From Raphanus sativus (Eukaryota; Streptophyta; Magnoliopsida; Brassicales; Brassicaceae): a DNA stretch of 64,000 nt. The notes below the pieces were generated by a model. That model was not told the DNA's origin, did no database searches, and worked only from the letters and a program-made list of their open reading frames with translations. Both the position numbers and the translations under genes were made by a program. The stretch is taken from NCBI RefSeq assembly GCF_000801105.2, contig NC_079513.1, positions 24,768,273 through 24,832,272 of the forward strand, read 5' to 3'. How positions within the stretch are numbered: position 1 is the first letter of the stretch; each line of letters starts with the position of its first letter. Below are positions 21,013 through 31,589 of the stretch, piece by piece.

Positions 21013-23961
21013 ATGGCAGAGAGGAGAAATTCCAACGGAGGAGACGTTGTTATCAATGTTCCAGAAAAAGAGGTATCTAAAGACTCAGCAGCATCCCCTT
21101 CTTCCAAGGTAGAAGCTTCACCAAAGTCAAACACTGGAATGACTACAAAACCGGAGCCATTAAGCATTCCCCTCCCAGAAATATACAATCTCTCTGGTAG
21201 CGTTCATAAGCCGCCCAAGACTCCAAGTCCTACCACCAAAGGTCTAACTCGGAGGAGATCAATTTACTCCAAGTCAAACTCAAGGTTTGGGCAACAACAG
21301 TCTTATCGTTATGATAAGACTATAGTAGAGGAGAACGCTGGAACCCCAAAGGAACATTTTGGCGCTGCTTCGTTTTCAAGAGCTTCTTTTAACAGGGCTT
21401 CCCAAAGTAACCGGTCGAATAGGAGCATTAGCTCAGCCCTGAGTAAAGTTGACGAAGACGAAACCGATGAAAATGAAGAAATCTACAAAAAGGTTAAGCT
21501 ACACCAAGTGAAGCGTAGAGGAATCAAGCCTCTGGCTCTGCTTGAGTTGCTAGTCTTTGTGGCCATTCTGGGCCTTTTGGTTGTGAGTTTAACCATTGAT
21601 ACAGTAAAGGAGCATCGCATCTGGGGACTAGAAGTCTGGAAATGGTGCGTGCTTGTGATGGTGACGCTTAGCGGCATGTTCGTGACGAACTGGTTCATGC
21701 ATTTAGCGGTGTTCATCATAGAAAGGAACTATCTCCTACGCAAAAAAGTTTTATACTTCGTGCATGGTTTGAAGAAGAACGTTCAAGTCTTCATATGGTT
21801 CAGCTTGGTTCTGGTTGCGTGGGTGTTTCTATTCGACGATGACGATCGACGCTCTCGTAAGACCAAGAAATTTCTCGACAAAATAACATGGACTATCGTG
21901 TCACTTTTGGTCGGGTCGATTATTTTCTTGGTGAAGACATTTGCCTTGAAAGTTCTTGCTTCAAAGTTCAACGTTAGAAACTTCTTCGAGAGGATTCAAG
22001 AGTCTGTCTTCCACCAATATGTTCTCCAGACTCTCTCAGGACCTCCGCTTATAGAAGAGGCAGAGAGAGTTGGGCGTGAGCCAAGCACGGGGCATCTCAG
22101 TTTCACGAGCACCAATGGAATGGTGAAAGAGAAGAAGGTGCTTGATATGGGAAAGGTTCACAAGATGAAGCAAGAGAAGGTCTCTCCATGGACAATGAGA
22201 GTGTTGATGGAAGCCGTGGGAGCGTCGGGTCTCTCGACCATATCCAACACTTTAGATGAGGTCACCCATCGGAAAGAGAAGACTGATAAAGAGATAACTA
22301 ATGAGATGGAGGCTGTGGCTGCTGCTTATGATATCTTCAACAATGTTGCTCAGCCAGACCACAAGTGAGTTTTCACTACACAACTATTTTCTTCTAGTTT
22401 TCATATTAATCATACAAACTTAATATTGCTTCTCTTGATCAGTTACATAGAGGAAGATGACTTGCTAAGGTTCATGATTAAGGAAGAGGTAGACCTTGTA
22501 CTACCTTTAATAGACGGTGGCGAGACTGGAAAAATCACACGCAATGCTTTTACAGATTGGGTGGTAATCTTCAAACATTCTTTCATTTATAAAATTTCCC
22601 ATGGCCACTATAGCATTTTCTGTAGTTGGGAGGTTAAAAAATTAATTCATTAGCCAAACCTAGCCTTTTTAGAAATTAGTTTCGTAAATTAAGAATTTTG
22701 TAAATGTATTTAAGGATCTAACATTTTTTCTGTGAAAATGACCATATATCAACCTTTATACATTATAGATTGGTATAGTTCTACTTCTATATACAAATTA
22801 ATAAACAGTTCTGGTTTTGAATTAGTTTATGAGAAACCCATATCTAGATTTTATTAATAAATAGAGATCGAGTAAAAAAAACATTATACCTCTAAGTTAA
22901 ACTTAAAAATGTTATTAGCGCAAAATAATCTTTAAAATGCTAATTGTTAACCCAATAACAGTAGAGTAAGAACCTTAGTTTCGTGTCCATATCTATAAGG
23001 AGAAGTTATTACAAGCCTTTATAGTGGTGTAATCATGTGTTGCCATTGTTTTGACAGATTAAAGTTTACACAAGTCGGAAAGCATTAGGACATTCACTGA
23101 ACGATACAAGAACAGCGGTTAGACAGGTGGACAAACTTATAACTGGAGTCTTGTCCGTCATCACCTTCATCGTTTGGTTGGTACTTCTGGATATAGCAAC
23201 AACCAAGTTTCTGTTGGTCTTCTCCACGCAATTCGTGGGTCTTGCTTTCATGATAGGAGGCACTTGCAAGAACATCTTCGAATCATTTGTGTTTGTCTTC
23301 GTGATGCACCCTTATGACGTCGGTGATCGTTGTGTTATCGATGGCATTATAGTAAACAACTCCTGACATTCGTTGCCTCACTATACTAATACTCATTTAA
23401 AAAGAAAACACTAACTCATAACTGTTTTTGTTTTTGAAGTTAATGGTTGAAGAAATACATCTCTTAACGACCGTGTTCCTCAAGATTGACAATGAGAAAA
23501 TTTTCTATCCAAATGCGACTTTGATATCAAAACCAATAAGCAACTTCTACAGAAGTCCAGATATGGGGGATGCAGTAGAGTTCTCCATTGCCTTTTCAAC
23601 CCCGTCTGCGAAAATCGCCACTCTCAAGGAGAAGATAGCAGAGTAAGTATCAAAACAAGAACCATCTGAAACCCCTCACTCACTCTTTATTGACGAGAAA
23701 TTGGTGTGTGTTTTGGTCAGGTACTTGGTACAGAACCCACATAATTGGTATCCAGAACCATTGTTGATGGTGAAGGCGATTGAGAATGTCAACAAGCTGA
23801 ATTTGAATGTGCTCTTCCAACACACCATGAACTTCCAAAATTTCGCAGAGAAGAATCTCAGGAGAACAGAGATGGTCATCGCACTCAAGCGAATCCTTGA
23901 GGAGCTAGAGATCGACTACACCCTCCTTCCTCAACAAGTTCATCTCACCGGTCACAAATGA
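21013..23961 (+). CDS. MSL9: Mechanosensitive channel MscS-like, MSL9/10 type (copy 2)
   Basis: Five exons: 21013-22364, 22443-22563, 23058-23351, 23440-23642 and 23721-23961; 736 aa. Exons 2-5 have exactly the lengths of those in copy 1 (121, 294, 203 and 241), so the structure is conserved and the frame intact. The same six membrane segments and the pore motif FVFVFVMHPYDVGDRC are present. The N-terminus MAERRNSNGGDVVINV matches Arabidopsis MSL9 well. Differences from copy 1 are scattered through the N-terminal soluble region and the C-terminal beta domain (for example YLVQNPHNW against FLVQNPQNW). Intron 2 is longer here (494 nt against 99). Both copies look functional, so divergence of expression or gating is possible but not shown. 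Confidence 0.95.
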
Positions 23962-24803
23962 TCATTTCCTTCTCTCATTTTGCATTAATAATTTCCAATA
24001 GCTAGCTAGTACTTTTATTACAACATGATTTGCTTCGGTGTAGTAACATGCGAATTAATTTCTGATTATGTATGTCTTAAAATTCTAGACGTTCTACTGT
24101 ATGTACCATCAAGTAGCATATAGTTCTTGGATATTTGAGGCCCACAATCGGATTTTATTAACCAGATGGGAATTTGGTCTAAAACCTAGTCTATTGAGTG
24201 GTCTTCAAGTATGACCAGGGGTAGGCACAATTACTTCATAATTTCACCGGACTCGCCACTTGATCTATATTTGACCCGTACAGTCGAATAATTGCTTTAA
24301 CCAACTCGAATATCAAGTAATATATTTACATTACTTGCAAGTTTAAAATAAAAATAATGATATAGTGTTGTTTAGATTGCTACTTGTTTTTAATAAAAAT
24401 ATAAAAAACTTAAATTATATTAAAATAAATAATTTATATTCCTATTTTCATAAGTGAATTAAACATGTGTTATATATTTATATAATCATTTTAGAGTTTC
24501 TCTTTCTTATATATTTTGTTTCTCAAATTTATTAAAACATAAGAATTCTTTATAAATAATAATGTTATTTATTTTTGAATTCTAATAAATTATTAACTAA
24601 CTTACTAATAATTATTTATAATTATCAAGTGACCTACAAATAATTACAAATGACAAAACAAGACAAGTAAATTGTAAGTCCATCACCTTTAGCAACTATT
24701 TAAAATTACAAGTACAGTACTCATTTTTAAAAAACCAAATAAAAGTCCAAAATTTTATTAGTCATGTAAATTAAGCCGAATATCAAATATACCGAAAATA
24801 CCA
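23962..24803. other. 3' flank of MSL9 copy 2, AT-rich repeat remnants
   Basis: Non-coding, very AT-rich from 24300. The part starting near 24215 (GGGGTAGGCACAATTAC) resembles degenerate dispersed crucifer repeats. In Arabidopsis several genes lie here (At5g19530-19550); no trace of them was recognised. Confidence 0.4.
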
Positions 24804-25433
24804 GGGGTGTATTCAACCGAAAATTTTAGGTGATTTGTATTAAAATGACAAGTCCACTGTTATTCAAACATGAATTTTAAAAAACTCATTTAAAATTCAT
24901 TGTTATTGAACTTGATATTTCGTAAAGTACTCTGAAATCCACTGTTATTGAAAATATTTTAAATTGTGAAGTTTTAAAGTTTTGAGGTGATTTTAGGGTG
25001 TTTTTTTTGTTGTCAACTGAAAATACCAAGTCAAACCACTAGATTTCTTTATCGTCTTGGAGATTAAGGGGTGTGTATTCAATTTAACATTTGATGTGAT
25101 TTGATTTGTAATGGAGTTTTAGATGATTTTAATAAATTGCAGAGATTTATATGATTTTTGTTAAACTACTTTAGAATATCACCTAAAACCATAGGATTTG
25201 AGTTTTAATTTTTTTAACTAAGAAACTCCATCCAAACACCCTAAAATCACCTTAAAACTTTAAAACTCCACAATTTAAAATATTTTCAATAACAATGGAT
25301 TTCAGAATACTTTACGAAATGTCAAGTTTAATAACAGTGGATTTTAAATGAGTTTTTTAAATTCATGTTTGAATAACAGTAGATTTGTCATTTTAATACA
25401 AATCACCTAAAACTCTCGGTTGAATACACCCCC
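24804..25433. mobile_element. Two MITE copies of one family forming a large inverted repeat
   Basis: A full-length copy occupies 25068-25433 and a truncated, inverted copy occupies 24804 to about 25015. The outer ends GGGGTGTATTCAACC (24804) and GGTTGAATACACCCC (to 25433) are inverted, followed by matching inner blocks (TTTAGGTGATTTGTATTAA and its complement). The full copy starts GGGGTGTGTATTCAATTT. A third copy lies at about 26150-26500. No coding capacity; family assignment is uncertain. Confidence 0.8.
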
Positions 25434-26149
25434 TAAACCATATATTTATTTGCATGTTTAATTCAGGCTTGTATTTAGGGGGACTAGAAATTATCAAATA
25501 CTTTTTTTTTGTTAGGTGAAAATGATCATAAACGCGACGGCTTTTCAAAATGATAAAATACACGATGTGAGTAAACGATTAAACCATTTCGCATGTTAAA
25601 AACCAAATCCTTTTAATTAATAGGAAATACAGAGAAATGTTTATATTTGATAAATGATTAAATGGTCGGCGGTAGTTCAAAAAATAAAGAAGATAAATGG
25701 TCGGCGTCTTACATTTATTTTTGAGAAAAGGCATTCAATCGGCGTCTTACATGCTCCCAACTAAACTACGTTCATCCCTATTCTTATCAGTTGAGTAAAT
25801 TATATTCGTTTTAAGATGAAACCTGAAGATAAATTTGAAATTAGCTAGTTAGTTTTGAGCATGATATATAGCCTATAGTGATCTGAGGTAGTATGTGTTA
25901 CAATTCAGAGTCAAGTCCACAGATGCTTTTATTAACAGCATAAAATAATAAAAAGGGAAGTGAATATAATTATGTTTTTTACCGTTATGAAAACCTAAAA
26001 CATAAAATTGCAAGAAAAACGACATCAGTTAACAATCGTTTATATGGATCTATATGCAAATTTGGACAGCAACCGCACGCCATATATCCAAGCGATGTAG
26101 CCAGATTACCGCTTAGACTTGTACTTTTTGTAACACAAATGTTGTTTAA

Positions 26150-26500
26150 AAAAGTTAATTAACATTTGATATGATTTGATTTTTAATTGGGTTTTAGATG
26201 ATTTCAATAAGTTCTCGAAATTTAGGTAATTTTTGTTAAAGTATTTTAGAATATCATCTAAAATCATGATATTTAAGTTTTATTTTTTAACTAAGAAATT
26301 CCACTCAAACAAATCACCTAAAAATTTAAAATTCTATAACTTAAAATATTTTTAATAACAGTGGATTTTACGGTACTTTACGAAATGTCAAATTCAATAA
26401 CAGTGGATTTTAAATGAATTTTTAAAATTCATGTTTGAATAATAGTGGATTTTTTCATTTTTATACAAATCACCTAAAATTCTCAGTTGAATATACCCTT
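26150..26500. mobile_element. Third MITE copy, same family as 25068-25433
   Basis: Shares the order of blocks with the copy at 25068-25433: AACATTTGAT(A/G)TGATTTGATTT at the left, TTTTTAACTAAGAAA(C/T)TCCA in the middle, ACAAATCACCTAAAA(C/T)TCTC at the right. The ends are degenerate, and it is more diverged than the other two copies. Confidence 0.72.
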
Positions 26501-27305
26501 TAAATTTAACTTAAAAAGTTGCCGGTTGTTTCTGCATCTCACTATTGTTCTTTATGGTTGTTTCCATATGTTCCAAATCTTTATTATAATTGACTAGTTG
26601 TTTGAAACAGCGTTTACATAAGGCATGTTAAGCACATTCATGTTTTATGCCTCTCTACAAATACTTAAGCTACTAAACTGGATCAGTGTGAGGTAAATTA
26701 TATATGGATAGTTTAAGGATAAAAGAGCATCTTAACCGCTGTTCCAATTCCTTTTTAACAACATGCACCGCACGTTGTCTCTCCAGCCGAAGAAAAAGTA
26801 CATCAACATTTCTCTATTTCATTCATCTGCACCAACTAAAAATCCCAAATAAAAAACATGGATAACATAAAGTATTTTTTGCTTCTTTGAATTTTGTTTT
26901 GTTTGTTTCATTCTGTGGTGAAAGAACAAAGGCAAAGGGGAACGAAAGTACTAGTTCTTGATATGTATGTCTCTTTTGCTTTATTCTCCTCCATTTGTGA
27001 ATTGCATTTGCTTCTCTTTGGGTATATACAATTTGAAAAAGAAAAAAAGTGTGTGGGGAGAGCCTATAACTGAGAGGAATAATTGGGAATGGTGCGGACA
27101 TTAGGACGTAAACTAAGCTGGCCAAGATCTTTCAGTTTTAGAAAGATGCTCGATGGTCGGAACAAAGGACATTCATCCTTCCCTTCTCGCAGGGACTCCA
27201 ACCAAATCCCTGAGCACGAACTTACCATAGGTGGGATGAATCCTGCATCATCATCTCGTAAAGGCAAAGAAGCTAGGACATCAGGTATTCATCACATATT
27301 CATAT

Positions 27306-27670
27306 TATTAGACACAAAGTGTCCCACATCGGGTATTGGAAGGGATCCTTACTAATATATAAGATAGATGAGTCTCTCCACTAATCACCAATTGGTTTTA
27401 AGTGTGAAGCCCATCTAGCTTAACATGGTATCAAAGCCCGATCTACGCAGTCCAACCCGATCCACATCGATCTGGCCCAAAGTTGGCTCATCGATCTTTG
27501 CCCGAGCATTCCGAGATTGATGCTCAAAGAACCATCATCTCGAGGGGGCGTATTAGATACAAAGTGTCCCACATCGGGTATTGGAAGAGATCCTTACTAA
27601 TATATAAGATAGATGAGTCTCTCCACTAATCACCAATTGATTTTAAGTGTGAAGCTCATCTAGCTTAACA
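27306..27670 (+). mobile_element. TRIM element (365 bp) in ROPGEF10 intron 1
   Basis: Two 120-bp terminal repeats (27306-27425 and 27551-27670) start TATTAGA and end CTTAACA. They flank a tRNA-iMet-like primer site (TGGTATCAAAGCCC, 27426), a short interior and a polypurine tract (GAGGGGGCG) just before the second repeat. The target CATAT is duplicated at 27301-27305 and 27671-27675. The terminal repeats differ at about four positions. No coding sequence, as expected for a terminal-repeat retrotransposon in miniature. Confidence 0.92.
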
Positions 27671-27714
27671 CATATATCTCTATTTGCTAAATAACTATTT
27701 AGCGAATAATTTCT

Positions 27715-27718
<4 letters not shown>

Positions 27719-27759
<41 letters not shown>
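27719..27759. repeat. (TA)n microsatellite
   Basis: About 20 TA units in ROPGEF10 intron 1. Confidence 0.9.
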
Positions 27760-27762
<3 letters not shown>

Positions 27763-28904
27763 AAATTTTCTATTAATATTTGATCAGATGTATTGTGATA
27801 CATCTAAAGTCAAAAATAGATTAAAATTATTTCAGATTTCTTGCACCATATATGTGTTCATATATGTTTCACTGTTTCAGACATGGAAATGATGAGGGAA
27901 AGATTCGCAAAACTACTGCTTGGAGAGGACATGTCAGGTGGTGAAAAAGGCGTGACCTCTGCCTTAGCTTTGTCAAATGCCATCACCAAGCTCGCTGGTT
28001 AATATTCGACCTTGTAGTTATACCATATCTAAAACTATAATGTCTAATAAATGATTCACAAACTATTCGTGGCTTTGGTATTGGCAGATTCGATGTTTGG
28101 AGAGCAGATGAAATTGCAGCCTATGGATCTGAAGAGAAAAAAGATTTGGAGAAAAGAAATGGATTGGTTATTATCTGTGGTTGATCACATTGTCCAGTTC
28201 GTTCCTTCTAAACAAGTTGCCAAAACTGGGGATTTCACTGAGGTGAATGCAGATTATTAGTCATTAATTACGTACATCATAATTAACCAATAACTCGTTG
28301 TGATTATTTATCTTATTAACCTTTTTATCTGTTGTAGATCATGGTGACAAAACAAAGAGAAGATTTGCTGATGAACATTCCAGCCTTACGCAAGCTTGAC
28401 ACGGTTCTTCTTGTGAGTTTTAATTTCATGCATTGCACTGAATACCACTTGATTGATCTTAAAAACACGGATAAAAATATATTTTCTTAAAGACATAAAT
28501 ACCATATTAACTCAAATACAGATTAAGCTGAGCTGCAACTATTTTTTATTGTTTGTATCACAAGTTTTGAGAAATAACGCGTTATATATAAATAAGTTGC
28601 GTCTCTTTGGTATAACTCTTATTTTGCATGTAGTGGCATCCTATCAATACAACTAGTCATTTTGGCAGGAGACTTTGGACAAGTTCAAGGATCATAAAGA
28701 CTTTTGGTATGTCCCAAAAGATGTTGAGAATACAGAGAACATTAATGGAGACCGGAGGAAAGATGTGAACTGGTGTTTACCAGTTAAGGTCCCATCTGAT
28801 GGTTTGTCTGAGGAATCACGTAAATTTTTGCGTAGTCAGAAAGAATCTGTGGCACAAGTCCTTAAAGCTGCCACAGCCATCAATGCTCAAGTATTGTCTG
28901 AAAT

Positions 28905-29570
28905 CTAGGTTGCACGGAAGCTTCATCGGATGTCCGCTTCCCGCTTCGGAAATCGGAATCGGAATCGGAATCTGTGGAAGCTTACGGAATCTCGCTCCAA
29001 AACGTTCCAAAATATTCTTTTAAAAACACGTTGAAAGCTTACGATTCCATTTTGGAATCACGCTTCCATTCTATTTTAAAATCCTTGTCATGGTTCATAA
29101 AATATAAAATCATAGTTTTTAATTAATATAAAATCTAAATTTTAATAGTAATAATTAAAGAGAATAGAAATATACAAAATTAAAAACTAATACTATAAAT
29201 TATCTTTATGCATTAATGTTTTTATTAAAGATATAGCACATATTCAAATATATATGTCAATAATTTATGAAGTTTTAAAAAATAATAATATCATAATTTA
29301 TTTTAAACTTAATTTATGTGTATTTTTTAGTTTTATTAAATCATTTCAAAAATTATTATAAAATTAATAAATGCTTTATTTTAAGTTTAAATCATATGAT
29401 TTTAGTCTTAAATTATATAAATATTCTTATATATTTAATATAATACATATAATGTATATAAATTATACGCTTCCAACACGTACCCGCTTCCTAAATTTTT
29501 GAAAATTTTGGCTTCTGCGCTTCCATACGCTCCGCTTCCACGTACCCGCTTCCGTTTCCATGTAACGTAG
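28905..29570. mobile_element. 666-bp hAT-like non-autonomous element inside a PRONE exon
   Basis: The exon sequence TCTGAAAT occurs at 28897-28904 and again at 29571-29578, an 8-bp target duplication. The element starts CTAGGTTGCACGGAAGC and ends, read in reverse, CTACGTTACATGGAAAC, giving imperfect terminal inverted repeats. Subterminal regions repeat CGCTTCC/GGAAGCG motifs and the centre is very AT-rich. There is no coding frame of note. The 8-bp duplication suggests hAT; a 9-bp duplication (GTCTGAAAT) and a MULE origin are not excluded. Confidence 0.88.
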
Positions 29571-30029
29571 TCTGAAATGCACATTCCTGAAAACTACATT
29601 GACTCTCTTCCAAAGGTTGTTGCTTCTTCATCAAGAGTGTTCCTTAATTATTTTATAAGAAAAATCAGCTAATATATAATTGGTGTGGTTTGTAATGTAG
29701 AAGGGGAAGACAAGCCTGGGGGATTTCCTTTACAAGATATAACTGATGAATACTTTGATCCTGGCTACTTCCTTTCTTCCGTAGATTTGTCATCCAAACA
29801 CAAAGTTCTTGATCTAAAGAACAGGATTGAAGCTTCCATGGTGATCTGGAAGAGGAAGATGAACCATAAAGAGCAGTGGGGATCCTTTGTTAGCTTAGAG
29901 AAGAGGGAGCTTTTTGAGGTTCGAGTTGAGACCATTTTGGCTATGCTCAAAGAAAAAGTCCCTGAGATTCTACAATCTTCACTTGAAATCTCCAAAATTA
30001 AAAACAACAAGGTAATTAAAAAAAACAAA

Positions 30030-30110
30030 CAAAAATCAAAAGGTCGTTAGCTCAACTTAAAATAACTCTAATCATTGTGTTAAAGATCCCCGGGTTCGAG
30101 TAAACTACTG
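30030..30110 (+). repeat. Possible tRNA-derived SINE fragment
   Basis: GTCGTTAGCTCAACTT resembles an A box and CCCCGGGTTCGAGTAA a B box, about 40 bases apart, within intron 6 of the ROPGEF10-like gene. It cannot fold as a complete tRNA and has no defined ends. Confidence 0.3.
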
Positions 30111-30545
30111 AAACTAAATAAGAGTTTGTCATATATGTGGGTTTTACAGGACGTGGGACATGCTATTTTGGAGAGCTATTCAAGGGTATTAGAAAGCCTG
30201 GCTTCGAAGATAATGACAAGAATAGATGATGTTCTTGAAGCTGATGTGCTAGTTCACATTCACCTGATGGAAGAGAAAGAGAGAAGATTAGAAAGCGATG
30301 TAGAACCAGAATATGAAAAAACCGAAAAGGTGGTTTCAGCAGTAACGCCAAACTCAACGAAACTAGCAGACTTGATAGGTTGGAGATTTTCATCAGATAC
30401 GGAGCATAGTTTGACGGGTGATATAGAGTTATTCCAAGCTGAACAGGAGAAGGAGATTATGAAGTCTCCAATAAGAATTCAACCAATGAAACTTTCATAT
30501 CTTGCAAAGTTAGAGAACTTGCGAAGCCCCAGTGAGAGACACTGA

Positions 30546-31050
30546 TAGCAAAAGCAGGTATAGTAGAATAGAGCACAGAAGAATAAAAAACAAAGAGCGA
30601 GTGAGAGAGAGAAAGAGGAAGAGAGTAGGGAGTTAAAGTGTGTGAGAATATGCATACATTGATACATATATAAAATAATACATGCAAAAATATGTGTAAT
30701 AGTCTAGGATTTGGACATTGTTGTGAACAAAACAACCAAACTCGTAAAAAAAAAAACTAGAAATGAAACTCGATGGAGACAAATACTCGTTTTGAATTTA
30801 TTAATTAATTGTGTCAAATAAAAACCAGGTATATATATCATTAAGAAAAAAAACTATCTGATTTACTAAAGCGTACTTTTAAAAAATATAACGTCAGACT
30901 CAACGAACATGCTAATTTACTGGTACACCAAGAGTCCAAGACTTCATTCACTTGGATTATGAAAATGTATATTTCCCTCTCCATTTCTTAATGTTACAAA
31001 ATGGGATCAGAGCAATCATACATATATAGTGATCTAACTGAAACTAGTTA
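30546..31050. other. 3' flank of ROPGEF10-like gene
   Basis: Non-coding, AT-rich. GA-rich run at about 30598-30630. No gene seen. Confidence 0.5.
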
Positions 31051-31285
31051 CTCCATCTGTATTAATATAAGTGGATTTTAAGATTTTTTCAAGTTGATTA
31101 AAAAAATATAATTTTTTTATACAATTTACATTAATTACACAAAATAGCAATTAAATAAAACTTTTTTAATCAATAAAAAAATAGACAATATTTTATAATT
31201 GGTCATAAAATTCAAATGCTTTTAAATTCTATTTAAAATAGTGAAGACATCAATTTTTAATATCATTTAAAGTGGTACGAAGGAG
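31051..31285. mobile_element. Stowaway-like MITE (235 bp)
   Basis: Starts CTCCATCTGTATTAATATAA and ends ACGAAGGAG, flanked by TA on both sides (31049-31050 and 31286-31287). Ends and TA target fit the Stowaway/Mariner group. Lies just downstream of the SULTR gene. Confidence 0.75.
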
Positions 31286-31355
31286 TATTGTTTTGACCAC
31301 ACTACATTAAAGTTACACAACCCAACTTTTACTAGAAACTTCCACTAATTAATAA

Positions 31356-31556
31356 CTAAGAACACGGTTCCGGTTTGGCGGTGGAAAGATTAAATCGGCA
31401 TGCTTGAACCGCACCGTCGATCGATAAGAACACATACTCCTTTCCTATCTTCTCTACAAAATGCGATAACATCATCTTTTCTAGGACTTCAAATCTTGGA
31501 TTTATTATCACCATCTGCAATTAAAAAATACAAAAGTTTTTAATATTTATCGTAAA

Positions 31557-31589
<33 letters not shown>

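Larger units (their letters stand above)
27089..30545 (+). pseudogene. ROPGEF10: Broken ROPGEF10-like gene (PRONE-domain RopGEF)
   Basis: Seven exons can be traced: 27089-27284, 27881-27997, 28088-28242, 28338-28412, 28669-29615 (interrupted), 29701-30011 and 30150-30545. Intact PRONE segments include [65 protein letters not shown] and GHAILESYSRVLESLASKIM. PRONE proteins catalyse GDP/GTP exchange on ROP GTPases at the plasma membrane. Two defects are seen. A 666-bp element inside exon 5 puts a TAG directly after the insertion point. In exon 6 one base is missing after LGDFLYK, creating a TAA at 29740-29742. Splicing could remove the first defect but not the second. Gene order fits At5g19560. 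An assembly error at the frameshift cannot be excluded. Confidence 0.85.

Noticed and set aside
30030..30110. Possible tRNA gene
   Set aside because: Only A- and B-box-like motifs are seen; no acceptor stem or anticodon arm can be formed.
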